Counted from the first letter of the stretch, positions 31,800 to 44,733 are shown. The stretch is 64,000 bases of DNA from Plasmopara viticola (GCA_001695595.3 MBPM02000014.1:496001-560000); one strand, 5' to 3'. Notes: generated from the sequence alone by a model not told the origin. Program-made: numbers and translations.

Positions 31800-32330
31800 A
31801 AATCCATTTTGTGTAAAAAATTTGTCGATTAAGCATCGTTGTCCGCGTTAAAATGTGTTTTCTGTAATCACCACCAGCTGCACTTGCGCTGTCTGAGTTA
31901 ACACCAGCAATGTGCTTTCTGGCCTTGGCTGAGACTTAATTGGTATACCCCTTTTCGTTAACGGCAAACCTTTGAAAGCGACGCTGGTATTGTCAATATG
32001 GACACTGGTTTTGGGTGGGACGTCCGCTGACTCACTAACGTCAAACTTTGTTTTGAAAAATATTATATCTCCGCAGACCGCCAAGACCTCTATTTAAGAA
32101 CGCTTTTAAGTGATAAGACCTTGGATAGTAGCAGAAGATCAATTTAACGTAATGGCAGAATAATCCTTAAGCCTGGTCTACGATTTGCGCGCCTAGGCTC
32201 GAAGATCGACTTTGTTGGCCATTTGTGGCGGCACGAACAGAAGTTTGCGCAGGTGAGGGCTCGATCTATCGAGTCATTTACACAAAAGACCTCAAAAGAC
32301 TTTTTCACTTCGTTTAAAGTGGATAGCAAA
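31800..32330 (-). repeat. Dispersed repeat, copy A (unidentified element fragment)
   Basis: The reverse complement of this stretch aligns by eye with 40180-40720. Shared blocks in order include AGATCG.(A)CCCTC, CTTCTGTT, TCGA(G)CCTAGG/TCGAGCTTAGG, CCAGTGTCCATATTGACAA, CACATTGCTGGT and GCGCAAGTGCAGCT, followed by a (A)CGCGGAC..CGATGCTT block. On the minus strand copy A keeps two partial frames (about 60 and 78 codons), which suggests protein-coding ancestry. The family was not recognised. Confidence 0.65.
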
Positions 32331-33850
32331 CTTATGATGATTTAAGCGCATATCTTGTTCGTTACGTAGTCGCTAGATCATCGAGGCTTTTTTGCTCAGC
32401 ATCTCAGCAATCGTGCCCCATTGATGGTGAAAAGAAGAGTTTTGGATTTAATAGTACCTAGTTCGTGCTTTATCTGCTGATAGTGCTGCAGTGAGATCAC
32501 GACATTTATCAAATGTTTGCAAAATGTTGCTACCTTACCGCGGGTCGAAGCCAACCCATCTCCAGCAAATGAAAGGGTAATGCCAATGTTGAGATGATAT
32601 TAAAGTCTAGTATTCACGATCTGGTTGCACCCTACCGTGAATGGTCGCATTGTCACCAAGTCGGTTGGATACGTAGAAGTAATGGTCTTGTAGATGGTTG
32701 ATGCAATCATGGTATGAAAATTTGGTATGATTAGAATGAATGTTTACACAGTACTCTTCTTTCAAAAGCTCGTAACCATTAGATTGTCTTCTCATCGCGG
32801 TTCAGTTCTTTCAGCCGCCTGTTTGTCGGACCTCTCTAGAGCAAAACATGTGAATCAACTCGGCAGAGGTAGTTTACACCTTGTTGTTTTGAAAATGGAC
32901 GCGATACTTGAATCTATCTAACTTCTTGTAAGTCGAACTCGAGACGTCATTTGAATTAAATAGCCCACGACTAATTCGGCTTCTGTGCGTGTTAGCTAAT
33001 TGTAAAGAATTGCGTCATTTTTCAAATCAAATATTTAAATACGACGACATATCATTAATCGCTGCACGCTACCCTACAACTTCCGTAGTATACACCGACA
33101 ATTTGCCCCGCCATTTGCATAGTTACATATTGTCATTGTATAAGGTCGTATTGATGCCGACAGAAGGCGATGAACAGAACGCGGCCTAAACAACATCCGA
33201 CAGCTGGCGGTCGAGGACAAGGACCTTTGCTAAATTTGCCATTCGGCTTACCGCGGAGCTAAGTGCCTCAATTTTAAGGGTTGGATGGAATACAGAATAA
33301 CAAAAAACGTCTGACAATTGTGGCTATGACGTCCAGAGAGCGAACTACTTGACATATAGGATTAAAAGATAAAGTATTTTAGTTATTGGTCAACAAGATC
33401 GGTAACCCGTTGGCTTCAAAAGAAAATGTATGAATCATTCATGGGTATTTTGGTGCTGTTCTAAATCCCTTTCGAAAGGAATTTGTTTACGCTATGATCG
33501 CTATCAGCCATTTACATGTAAAATTCATCTACATATCCTATCAACTTGATCAGACCAAGCATTGTTGTGGCTTTTCACGGTGCGGTGCATATCAGATCTA
33601 AGAAAACTAGACTCCGATCCCAATTTAGCATTGGTGTAACCTTGAAATTTTAAAGCAGAGGGACTTTGGACCGCAATAAGATCGCAAATCTTTATTACAT
33701 CGATGAATGAAGCGGTTTCTCGGCAGAACTACTAGCAGATGAATCACGATCTGGAGGCTCCTCAATTTAAAGTTATCACTCCAAAATTATTGAGGCACGA
33801 TTGCTCATATGCTGAGCAAAAAATCCTCGATCTTTTTAGCGATCATGAAA
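32331..33850. other. Gene-poor stretch left of the gypsy element
   Basis: Only short frames on both strands, none with a domain. No target-site duplication matching the right side of the gypsy element was found at its right end. Confidence 0.4.
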
Positions 33851-34297
33851 TGTTACACTGTGCGAAGGAAGCTTGGCGTAGTCGGTCGAGGCAGTCGGTG
33901 AGGCGGAGTCGAGGCTGGGGGCTTGACTTGGTGAAGGCAAATTGAGATGTGATTAAGATTGCTTTTAGCTTTACGGATCGGTCTACGGCAACGAAAGGCC
34001 AAGAGGCTCCTCTTGAACACGCTACTGCCTTTTTAAATTCTATCCTTCTCTAATCCCAGTTGACTGTCTCAGAATCGTCTTTTTCTGGTTTATAATTTAA
34101 AGACTCAGCTGGTAACTGGATACTTGCCTATCCTATATGAAATTCGGCCAATAACTGTACCCGCCTATCCTAAATTTCTATCTCGGAATTTTGAAAACCA
34201 CAAAAGTGTACGAACATCGGTAGCTGCGACTGCAGTATACGGTTTGACGTGGTTGCTGTTTGTGGCAAAGGCTATCACAGACGGCAACTACATTACA
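33851..34297 (-). repeat. 3' LTR of gypsy element 1
   Basis: 447 bp, plus-strand ends TGTTACACTG and ACTACATTACA. It matches the other LTR nearly end to end with scattered substitutions and small indels (roughly 85-90% identity by eye), so the insertion is old. Confidence 0.9.
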
Positions 34298-34310
34298 TGA
34301 CCTCCCTTCA
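34298..34310 (-). other. Polypurine tract of gypsy element 1
   Basis: The minus strand reads GAAGGGAGGTCA directly before the TGTAATG start of the 3' LTR, the expected position of the plus-strand primer. Confidence 0.6.
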
Positions 34311-34723
34311 AGTAAACACCTACATCGAAAAGAGCTTCGGCCTCTTCTTTGATTTCCAATAGAGGTCGACGAGGCCGGGAATCCGCATTAGATTCTCCAC
34401 TGGCTCCAGGTGGCATCCTGTTTGGGTTCGTACTGGGATTAACCCTTGTACTTGCGGTGTCCAATGACCGTTTCGACGAGGTGTCCCTCTGTTCCATCGG
34501 CCAAAACGACCTTGCTTACTTTCTGCTTTCGCATAGGGTCCTTTCGATATGGATTTAGCAGTGAGGTGTGGAACACGGGATGCAACATTAGTCCTTCGAT
34601 AAATCCCAACTTATAGGGATTTCTCGAAAATTTCTTCAACATCCAATGTAACGTGGAGCGAGTTTTCTCGATAATGTATATTCTTTGTGACGAATGTCCA
34701 AATTTTCCATTTAAAGGCAACAA
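34298..34723 (-). pseudogene. Pol C-terminus with chromodomain-like remnant (element 1)
   Basis: The segment PVFHTSLLNPYRKDP matches the conserved end of gypsy integrases (HPVFHVSLL..Y). It is followed by GHLVETVIGHRKYKG and, in another frame, ATW-type residues, which resemble a chromodomain core. The frame is shifted and stopped near 34439, and the following 69-codon frame continues into the polypurine tract. Confidence 0.6.
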
Positions 34724-34847
34724 TCAAACTTCTGGACAAGTCCGTTCTTGTCGTAAAATACTTCATACGCATTTGCGCTTCACTCATACGGTCTTGTGCG
34801 ACCTTGAGCAGAGTTTCTTGTTTAACCAAAAACTCTTACGCGGACTT

Positions 34848-35652
34848 CTATAATTTCTTGATATCTGGATCAGATGCTACATCATCAGGATGGTACGGAA
34901 CATAACCAACATTCGCTTCAAACGGTGACACTCCAATTGAAGAATGTACACATCGATTGTAGGCAATTTCTGCCAAATGGAGATAGTCATCCCAATCATT
35001 TCGGGCTGGATTGACGACACCACCGAGATAATCTCCAATAAGACGATTAGTCCTTCCCGTCTGTCCATCTGTCTGTGGTCTGAACGCGGATGACAGATTG
35101 TGCTGTGTTCCAAGTGCACTCACAATGTTCTGCCAAAACTTGGACGTTAACTTGGCGTCTCGGTCGGATCCGATGGTCTTTGGTAAGCCATGATTATTCA
35201 CATAGTCTTCATGAACGTGTTGGCAATCTCCGTCGTTGCGTCAGTTGTCTTCGTAGCGATGAACTTTGCTTGCTTCGTTAGTCTATCGACGAAATAGCAT
35301 TATGGCCCTTCGCACTAACTGATAATGATGCAACGAAGACCATGGAGATATCGTTCCATCTACCCTTCGGTATGGCCATAGGTCGAAATAGTCCTGGCAG
35401 TTTGATTTGTCTTGTCTTGTTGCGCTGACACGTTTCGCATGTGCTGACATAGCGCTGAATATACTTCATCATCCTAAGCCAATAGTACCGTTCACGTACT
35501 GCAAAGTACGGCTTTAAACAGCCAGGATGGCCTGCGGCTACGGCATCGTGATTCTCGCAGATGAAACGATTTTTCAGGTCTTCGTCATCGGGAATATACA
35601 ATTGTGGAGCTTCGTCTTCACCAGTCCGGTAATACAAAAAACCATCCTGCAA
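34848..35652 (-). pseudogene. Integrase pseudogene (gypsy element 1)
   Basis: The zinc-binding HHCC motif is readable (HDAVAAGHPGCLK with CETCQRN). The second catalytic Asp region (TIGSDRDAKLTSKFW) is present. The first catalytic position reads ISMVFVAS where the family has MDF, and the Glu position reads TDGQTGRTNR rather than GQTER. Frames are split near 35280. Function is therefore lost at several steps. Confidence 0.85.
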
Positions 35653-35699
35653 AGAGTAATTCGGTTCTTTCTCTCCTTGCTTGAGCCTCGATAATCCGC

Positions 35700-36153
35700 T
35701 GTAGGTCTTTGTTCCACGAGTACATCGACTTCGCGGTTTGGACCACAGTACCCTTATACAGCATGATCGTTGCTACGATTTCGCGGTTCCTCGCTGCTTC
35801 CAGTAGCTCTTGAAAGCTCACTTGGGTGGCTTTACGTTCGAATTCTAAGTTTCGTGATAATGCACCGGCCACACTATTTGTTTTCCCAGGAATCCACTTG
35901 AACAAGGGTTGAAATTCAGGGAGTCCATTGAGCCACCGAGCCACTCTGCGGTTTTAAGTCTTCCGCGTAAGGATCATTTCAATGCTCTTGCGATCCGTCT
36001 CGACGGTAAAAGGTCGATCAAGAAGGTAAACTCGCCATACTCTTAGAGCATGCATGATTGCCAGAAGTTCTTGTTCACGAACAGGGTAATAAAGCTCGGC
36101 TGGCTTCATCATACGACCGGTGAATGCAATCCGATGCTCTAGCCCTTCCTCCT
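35700..36153 (-). pseudogene. RNase H pseudogene (gypsy element 1)
   Basis: Frames broken by stops retain VYLLDRPFTVETDRKSIEMI and RRVARWLNGLPEFQPLFKW, the tether and RNase H landmarks that follow the reverse transcriptase in gypsy elements. Confidence 0.75.
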
Positions 36154-37183
36154 TTAAAACAAAACTCCCCCGATAGGGAAATCTGAGGCGTCCATTCGAA
36201 TACTAAAAGGTTTTGAAGAGACGGGAAGGCTAAGCACCAGCAGTGATGTCAAACGATACTTGAGATCGTTGAAGCAGCGCAGCTGGATATCGGAGAGCTC
36301 AACAGCCTCTTTAGGACGCTTTTCTTTGATGCTGTCATGAAGTGGTCCCGCGAATTGTGAATAGTCCTGACAGAACCTAGACACATAGACTGTTCTTCCC
36401 AAAAAGCTTTCCATTTGCTTTTTTGTCTTGGGAATAGGCCATTCTGCGATGATTTTCACCTTGTCGGGATCAATTCGGAAGCCTTTTTGCCCGACGAACT
36501 CTCCAAGGCATGGGATTTCATCCACGCAAAATTGACACTTTGCCAACTTGATGTAAAGTTGTTCTTCACGTCGCTTGCCGCAATGTTCTCTGCGACATCT
36601 TCACTTTGTGTGAATACGTAGATGTCATTGAAATACATTCTCATCACGTCTTTTAAGTCTCGAAAGACTTTCTGCAAAAGATGGTTAAATGTATTTGGAC
36701 TACCACTGAGTCCCATTGGAATGACAAAATATCAAACAGACCATCAGGGGTCGAAAAAGCGGTAGAAGGAACGTCAGATTTACGAAGTTTGACCTGATAG
36801 TAATCAAGTTGGTCCATACATGACAACCAATGAATGCCCGACATGGCTTCAAAAGTGTCTTCCTTCCGCGGCATCGGAATCGCCGGTAATATCGTCGCTA
36901 GATTCAGCTGACAAAAGTCGTGTACAATGCGCCAATCCACGGGTTTCTTAACACCGAACGTTGGTGCCGAGAAGGAAGGCGTGCTGGGCCTAATAATGCC
37001 CGCTTGAACCATCTCTTTGGTCCATTCTTGAATTGTTGCTTGCTGCTTCGGACTCTGGCGCCATTGCTTCACTGATATTGGCTTGGTACTAGGTTTGTGC
37101 AGATTCTCGTGCTTAATTGCCTCTCGTACTGGAGGGGTCTCATTTGAAAGTTCCGTGCAAAAACCATGTTTGCGTACTTGCAC
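36154..37183 (-). pseudogene. Reverse transcriptase pseudogene (gypsy element 1)
   Basis: Two overlapping frames (36653-37183 and 36154-36716) carry standard landmarks in order: IQEWTKEMVQAGIIRPSTPS, VKKPVDWRIVHDFCQLN, MDQLDYYQVKL, GLSGSPNTFNHLLQKVF, then MYFNDIYVFT. The active-site pair that is normally FDD or YxDD here reads FND, so one catalytic Asp is lost. FLGRTVYVSRFCQDYSQFA and IRMDASDFPIGGVL follow. Confidence 0.92.
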
Positions 37184-37222
37184 AATGTTGCATAAGCCGG
37201 ATAATCCTTGAGCCTCCCATCC

Positions 37223-37771
37223 TTAGCTCTTAAAGCGTTCTGCTTTCTTAGAGTCATGTGGATTTACGACAAAAATTGCTTCAGTGTCCATGTCACGGCG
37301 TAAAATCTTTAAAAACTGCTGACTTGACACAAGTCGAGTTGTACCGTGACGACCATGGTGGCCTTGCTGCCGATAAAAAATTAAAATCTTGCAGCTTCGA
37401 GCTGCGCGAGCGCGGCGTTGTCTCGTGACCCACCTTGCTGGACGCTGCCTCAGTAGTCTCAATTGAATTTCTACATGTTGCTCCGCATTGATGCGAGGTG
37501 TTACATGTCCTGTACTCCAGTCAATTTCCGGATTCTGCTCCCGAAGCCACATCATGCCTAGAATAACATCCTTGTTTTCTGGGACTGGCATGACCTGAAA
37601 CGTTCCCGATGTCATTGGGAAGCCAGGGATTTGTCGATTCATTTGCACCGTTCTACAGAGATTATGAACAACTTGATTATAACCAAGGTCAACTTGCATC
37701 ATTTCGCCATCGGTTACCTCAAGATCAAGTCTCTGTACCAACTCTTCAGACCACCGTTCAGGCTGCATCAA
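37223..37771 (-). pseudogene. Aspartic protease region pseudogene (gypsy element 1)
   Basis: A 182-codon frame includes SEELVQRLDLEV and DVILGMMWLREQNPEIDWS, the flap and C-terminal parts of gypsy retropepsins. The active-site D-T/S-G triad would lie at the upstream frame end, which reads YIDN and then a stop, so the triad is broken. Confidence 0.8.
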
Positions 37772-39329
37772 TTGTCGATATAGATAGAGACAGACGTTTC
37801 TTGACCTGCTGCTTTTAAAGCTTGAGCCTTGGTTTCGAGGATAGCATACAGCTCACCACTAATGTATCGGTTTACTTTATTACGTCTTGGAGCGGTACTT
37901 TGTGGAGAAATGTGGTTAACGACACCACAGTTCTTGCATGTTGCTGTTTTCGTCCAATCGTCATTCTTGTTTTTCTTCTTAACAAACTTCTTGGTTTTCT
38001 GAGTTTGTGTCTTGCTAGAGCGAAGGTCGACTTCGCTCTGCATAGATTTGGACGACTTGTTCGGAACACGAGGTGGTCTTTCTGAGTAGTCAGCAAACTC
38101 GAAGTTTGAGGCAATCTCAATAGTTTCTTGAAGAATACTTGCACTCTCTTCTTTGATCTTCTAAGCGGTTTCTTTTCGTAAACCATTCTGAAAAAAAGAA
38201 ACGCTTCTCTAGATTGCTGATCTTCGATTCCATTTGGGATAGCAAGTCTTGAGACTTAGAGACGTACTCAAAGATTGTTCCTTTTCTTTCATGTGAAACA
38301 TCCGTTCACGAAGATCGTACTCAAAGGCTTTGGGTCTGAAGCGTGTGCACCGTCGTTTTTTGAACAGTGCCCAAGTCTTATGCGCGTTCATGCGCTCTCA
38401 GTCCGCGATAAAGGCACGATACCAATTCAATACGGTCTTGCCCAAGTTACTTGAGATGACGTCACAAAGTCTGACGACTCTGCTTTCATCAAGTGACGCT
38501 TGTTTTGGCATACTACTGCCCCGTCGCAAAAATCCAATGTCCTAACCGAACTTTCCCTCATAAACAGGCGAATCTTTCTTCTTCTGCTCACCCCTTCATG
38601 CAACGAGATATTCGAAGCGTTCATTGGCGTGTTGCATTTGCGCTTGCGTTTGGGCTTGTATCTGAGCTTGATATTGATGTTGATCTTGTGTAAGATACAC
38701 AACCAGCTGCTGCATGGACATTGTGTCAGATCCAGCAGTTGTAGACGGAGTTGATGCCACTGGGACCAGTTCATCCGCCTGACTATTGGCGTGAGCCCCA
38801 CTTGACGATGCTTGCGCTCGAGTACTTGAGCGTGTTGTAAAGCATTAGGATTCGGTGTCACTCCGAGCACTCACTCTACTCAGCTGACGAAGTCAAGGGT
38901 TTGGAGATGGGCGCTCAGCTGCACGACTTCTTCTTTGAGTCATGTCAGCTGGACTTCTCTAGCGCACTGTACGAATCTACCGAAACCCTACTATAAACCC
39001 CCAAAATGAAAAAGAACCGAATTAATTCCTTCTTACAGTCTTCCCTTTTTGTAAAGGCGAATTGTGTGGCCGAAAGAACCTTCCAGAATCGCTTGGACTT
39101 GCTCGATGCGCCTCTTAAGCAATTCGGTCGTTTCGTAAACTGCGTCACGCGCGCCGGAGTCTTTGCTGTCCGAGATCTCGTTACGAAAAAGTTTCACGAG
39201 TTCTAAGTGCTTGACGGTAGTAGCCCACAGATCGAAGCGAAGTTTGTCGAGCTTCTTTTGGTTGTTGGTGAGAGCCTCTGTATTGTAGAGCAACGGCCCT
39301 TCTGGTTCATGTGTTTTACGCTTACCCAT
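37768..39329 (-). pseudogene. Gag pseudogene (gypsy element 1)
   Basis: Starts MGKRKTHEPEGPLLY at 39329 and passes through several frame breaks. Recognisable pieces are a Gln-rich stretch, AFEYDLRERMFHMKEKEQSL near 38290-38340, and a basic tail with CKNCGVVNHISPQS at about 37935. The last is a CCHC zinc knuckle whose final Cys has become Ser. Confidence 0.75.
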
Positions 39330-39656
39330 GTAAAATGACCCCGAAACATATCAGTAGCAACGAGTGTAAATCAAGCACGATCAAGCGCATAATTGATCAG
39401 ACGTGACTCTCCGTGTATCCTGATCCGGGAATTGCGAACTGCCGAAACAGCAACACTGAACCACGGCCCACCAAGAGAAGTTCTGACTGTGTATAACACA
39501 CTGATGCGCAACCATACAACTAGCCACTGAACGTAACAGTTCGTGCAAAAAGGCGATCCTTCGTGATCTGTGCTCCCCACTATGTGGTTTGCAATCAAAG
39601 ATCACTGGATACTGCTTTGAGCAAGCACTCAACCTTAAACTCTTGGCCTTGACTTC

Positions 39657-39674
39657 ACGCGACAAGTGCTACTA
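39657..39674 (-). other. Primer-binding site of gypsy element 1
   Basis: Directly after the 5' LTR the minus strand reads TAGTAGCACTTGTCGCG. Element 2 has TGGTAGCACTTGTCGTG at the same place. TGG is the complement of a tRNA CCA end, so this is the likely tRNA primer site. Confidence 0.6.
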
Positions 39675-40141
39675 TGTAACGCTGTGCAGAGGAAGCTTGG
39701 CAAAGTCGGTCGAGGCAGTTGGCGAGGCGAAGTCGAGGCTGGAGGCTTGACTTGGTGAAGGCATATTGAGAAGTGATTGAGGTTAAATTTAGCTTTACGG
39801 ATCGGCCTACGGCAACGAGTGGCCAAGAGGCTCCTCTTAAACTAGCTACTGCCTATCCTTAAACTCTATCCTTCTTAAATCCAGTTGCTATCTATTCTTC
39901 CTATTCTTATGTCTCAAAATCATTTTTCTGGTTCATAATCTAGAGATTCAGCTGGTATACTGGATGCTTGCCTATCCTATATGAAATTTGGCCAATGACT
40001 GTAACCGCCTATCCTAGACTTCTATCCCGAAATTTCCAGAACCACAAAAGTGTACGAACATCTGTAACTGCGACTGCAGTATACGGTATGACGTGGTTGC
40101 TGTTTGTGGCAAAGGCTAACACAGACGGCAACTACGTCACA
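39675..40141 (-). repeat. 5' LTR of gypsy element 1
   Basis: 467 bp, plus-strand ends TGTAACGCTG and ACTACGTCACA. It is homologous to 33851-34297, with a short extra segment around 39885-39905. Confidence 0.9.
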
Positions 40142-40179
40142 CATAGGGACCAATTTTGCACTTATTCCATCATTTGTTT

Positions 40180-40720
40180 GTTTCGGTAATCTTGTCCTTC
40201 ACTCCAGCCAAAGTGTTAAAGTCTTTTAGGGCCTTGTGTGTAATTGACAAGATAGATCGGACCCTCTTCTGCGAAACCTTCTGTTTGTTTGGCCGACATA
40301 GTCGATTCTCGAGCTTAGGCGTGGTTATATGATTGCGAACCGGGCTCAAGAATAAATCTGTCATAACATCTAATAGCGTTTTTTTATTGACAGCTGCTAC
40401 ATTCCAAGGCCTTTTCCACTTACAAGCGTCTTCTAATTGAAATCTCGGCGTCTGCCACGATCCAATATTTTCCAAAACAGATTGAGCCAGCTAACGTCCC
40501 ACTTTAAACCAGTGTCCATATTGACAACTCCAGCATCGCTTTCAGAGATTCGCCAATAACGAAATGGGGTCAACCACTCGAGCCTGAGCCGAGGTCAGAA
40601 ATCACATTGCTGGTCCTAGCCCGGATAGCGCAAGTGCAGCTAGAGGTAAGTACAGAGTACACGTTTAAGCGCGGACGGCGATGCTTCATCAATAGATCAT
40701 TTATCTGAATCGGATTTGTC
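40180..40720 (+). repeat. Dispersed repeat, copy B (unidentified element fragment)
   Basis: Aligns with the reverse complement of 31800-32330 over most of its length (see copy A). It begins within 40 bp of the right LTR of gypsy element 1. It has more stops than copy A in the corresponding frames. Function and family are unknown. Confidence 0.65.
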
Positions 40721-43700
40721 TCTTTCACTCGATCAACCACTTATCGATCATCAGTGAGCCATACTTTCATTGACGAACGTATCTTGGATGAATCAAATAC
40801 AATTTTAATGCCTACTCTTTACGTCTGTAATTCATTTTAAAAGTTGTGTCCCCGAAAATTCAACTGCATCCAGCAAATATAACATGATTAAATTCGATGA
40901 TCAATTTTTTCCACCGTTTCCCAATGTCGTTTCCTCTTTGAGATCTTAACAGGCGATCTCGTCTGGCGCTGAAAATCTAAACACACTCGAAAATTGGTAG
41001 ATGCTCACGTTCTGTGGGCGTAGAACGCGCTTGAAGATCGGCTTCATTCTCTCATTAGTTAAGTTGCGAAATGGTTTGCTTAGAATATGCGATATTATAT
41101 TGATACGAGAAAGAGAGCCATCAAGCCTATTGAAAGTCTTAATATTATTACTCGTTCACCCTGGCTCAACATTCGTTCAATTCATATCCGAGCGTGATCA
41201 ATATGGTCGATAGCAAAAACGATCGAAAAAAGGTAAAATCATCTTTCTTACTGATCGCCATTTGTATATTTTGTAGGAATTTAGAGCTCTCGAGGATCCA
41301 TTCTTCCTTCTTGTCCGTAAAAAGTATATGCTAAGGTTTGGCATTCGGGATCGAGTTAATTGATAAACTTCACGAGCCTCTTATATGTCTGAACGTTTGC
41401 CGATCTCCAGAGTCTATGTCGCAACCACTTTTGCGACACCCTTCACACGCACTCAACTCACCGATCTTCCCGTTTAGTCATCAAATTTTTATCTCGGACT
41501 GCGTTAATCTTCGTATTACTCCCCTCTTTTTTCAGGATCCTTCATGTTCATATCACATTATTGTTGAGTAATTTACATAAATTTGAGACTCATTTACCAA
41601 GTTGTTACCTTGTGATTCATCTCGATTAATCAAACACAACTTGACCGGGATAGATCCACGATCTTAAGGCTGAAAAATGGCACAGCGTCCTCGTTCCAGC
41701 CAATCCGCGGATTACATTTATATTCGGCGTCATTTAAAGTTGAGCTTTTGTGGTAAACGCTGCCTTTTAATAAGTAAAATGATGGCTTGTGGTGCATGAC
41801 AAACACTCATCGGTACTTAACCACTTATCATACAAATGTATCTTGAAAAAAGTAAAAATTGATATAGTCCTTGCCTAAATATTATCGCTAGGTGAAGAAC
41901 ATATAGAATTGTATGCAGAAAAGAGGAGAAATACATCTGTCAAAGTAGTTTTGAAGTTGCAATCCTTTGCGCACGTCAGTCACCCTTATGGAAAAAGGTT
42001 ATTCACTGAAAGGTCTTATATCTTTTTGTACACAGTTATATTCTGGTTGATCATAGTATTCAATACGAGTAGACTGCCCGTCTGAATTTTTTGACGGATC
42101 GATGCAGATCTCCAGGGCAAAGCCGTAGGTCCCACTATCCCAACCCCTTGCAACAGGGCATTAATGAGCTACGTTCCCGCGTTAGATTACAGTGGACCAC
42201 AGAAGTTTTATTAGAAGGTGTCATGGATCCATCAGAAAGTATATATAAATTCGATACAAAGTCGTTTCCTGATGGCCACAAACGACTGCGTGGCTGAAGC
42301 AGATATCTCATTTACTGGGACAATTGACTTATATTTTCGTCATATGTCATGACAGGTGGCTATCAATAGGAAGCACTTCCACAGGTGTTTAGGTCACCAG
42401 AACTCGATTAACGCGCAAGTATTGAGATTCTAGCTATAAAGTGTTTTAAATTTCTTTTCAAAAACAGCTTAAACATGTAGATAATTATTTTGTTTCGAAA
42501 AATATGGTTTGGATTAGCCCTTTTGAGCAACATTTATTGCACCCAAGCTCAGAGAATCGAATGGTACTATAGATCCGGTGGATCTCTTTTTACAAAAACT
42601 AAAAGAGAGAATGATATTGATGAGCTTAGTTTGTTCTCGTGGCGATGATACTTCTCGTAGTCCATTCGAGCCTAACCTTCATCTGGTGTCTCTTTGCCGA
42701 AAAAACAAAGAAAATTGACATTATTAGGGAGTCGAAACGTTCGTACTCATCACTTTACCGGAAAGCAGCGACTAATTTGAGGTCGGAAAGAGCAACGGTA
42801 CGTGTATGAACTCCAATTTTCCAGAGGACAGACAACATGTCCGGATGTACACTAATTTGAAAAATGAATGCGATTTTAATAATAATGTGAGTGAGTCGAA
42901 AGTAATTTTATGCAAGTTGAGTGTGCCTTAAAAGCGGTAAGTCATGCCACAAGGGCTATAAAACGCATCAACGCTTGATTGTTCAGTGACAAGATTCTTT
43001 TGAGCACACTGGTTCTTGCTTGAATATGCCTGGACGATTTGATTGATTACAGCGGTTTTGGAAGAGATCAGCCAGACCAAAATGTCACACAAGTCAAGAA
43101 TTGATATTATGATAGCGAATGAAGCCCTACTGAAATTAAAGGAAATGCGTGTTCGGAGCCTTAAATACTGAGGTCCTCATTTACTTAGTAACAAGCCATG
43201 ACTTTTAAAGCATGACTTCCAAAGCCAATTCCCGGATAGCATACCTTTCACCCTCATAATTTAATAACCTTCAATACCTTAAACTACGAGCTCTTAAAAC
43301 TTGTATCTCAGAAGGCCATGTGGTCCACAGATTAAGTCAATTAATGACGTCGAGCACTTCAACGAGGCAAGAGTTTGCGAATTGACGTGCGAGCAAGATT
43401 TGTCAGTACCTTCGGAACGTTCACAAGCCAAATCGCATGACTGGCCTTAACACCGGCTATTCTCTCATCCGTGAAGGCATTTAATTTTTTTGGATTAAAT
43501 CGCAGCGCTTTCAAGCATTGCACCACTTAAGAACAAGCGTAAATTCGACGTTTGTGTGGCCTCGTGAATTACTACTGAAAGATATAGTTTGCGCTCTCGA
43601 CGGCGCAAAATTCTCCTATATCTGAATTTTTCTCGACGACTGTTGCCAACGTGCTTTTACGACGATTAAGATAGTGGTAAGTGACGTTTTTTCCTTGTCA

Positions 43701-44733
43701 TTTTTTCTTACTGCCGTCATACACACCAAATTCTTTCTGCTGGGGAGCGTAATCTGAAGCAAAGCCGCCGCTTGCTTTCTGCAGGCGAGAGCTACCTGGC
43801 GATCAAAGAGTTATCTGGTGATGCGATTGGAGCTTCTGTACATCGTGGAATGTTGACATGAGTACTCTGCGAGGGAATTTCAGAGCTAGAATCCGATAAT
43901 GAAATATTCCAGCTATGCTTTGACCCAGTTCACTAAACTCGGCAGCAAAACGAACAACTCAACATTCAGCAAACTTGAGTGTCTTCAGTTTGTGGATCTA
44001 CAGTTACTCGTAAGAGGACAAAGGATTGTAGTGCTTAAGAAAGGCTCCTTACGTATTTTAAATTGCACCTAATCTAACGACCCGCCATCACTTTGCATGA
44101 CTCAACTAAGACGTTGAATTAAAGGCCGCTGCGACGTTTGCCAAAATTTGGAAAATGGCAGAAGAAAGCATGGCAAGCTGCCTGCAGCAGATTTTCGCAA
44201 AAAGTTAAATGCGTTAGTTTATCTGGATTCTTCTCGCACACAACAATTAGCAACATGGAAAGTGCAATGACCATGATCGACCATGTAGCAGGATGAATCT
44301 GCTGACTGACAAGAAAGCCAAGACGGTGGCGCAAGTATTGGACAACAATTGAATCTGTCAGTACGCTCGACCGCAATTTTGCATCTCTGACTAGGGCAAG
44401 GAAGTTACAAGATTTCTTTTTTCAAAGAAGACTCAAAATTATGGCATCAATCGGATCACAGACTGATTTTACGACAATACATGGTCTTAGATGTAGTGAA
44501 GCGTGGCACTCGTCTATCGTGCCCCAGTCTCCATCACCAGAAACCCACGCCTGCACAAGTTGTATTTAAATGCGATGTGGTGCTACGTAGATGCCACTTT
44601 CTTGGTGCTGCACCATACCATGCCGAAATGGCTGGATCATCGATTAGTACCGCATTAGAACTTATAAATTCAGAGCTGAAGTGAAAAAAATATTTTAGTT
44701 TACTCACTTCCTTCCATTCAGTCTTATTAATAT
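40721..44733. other. Gene-poor AT-rich stretch
   Basis: Only short reading frames (up to about 85 codons) with no recognised domain. No paired repeats or RNA genes were recognised. The right end forms the 3' flank of the minus-strand methionine aminopeptidase. Confidence 0.4.

Larger units (their letters stand above)
33851..40141 (-). mobile_element. Degenerate Ty3/gypsy LTR retrotransposon with chromodomain remnant (element 1)
   Basis: Two long direct repeats bracket a 5.4-kb interior. Read on the minus strand it carries gag, protease, reverse transcriptase, RNase H, integrase and a chromodomain-like tail in Ty3/gypsy order. All frames are broken by stops and shifts, and several catalytic residues are changed, so the copy cannot be autonomous. 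LTRs begin TG and end CA and are adjoined by a primer-binding-like site and a purine tract. No matching target-site duplication was found (TGAAA on the left, CATAG on the right), which suggests later rearrangement or decay. Confidence 0.93.

Noticed and set aside
33846..40146. Target-site duplication of gypsy element 1
   Set aside because: The bases outside the LTRs (TGAAA and CATAG) do not match.
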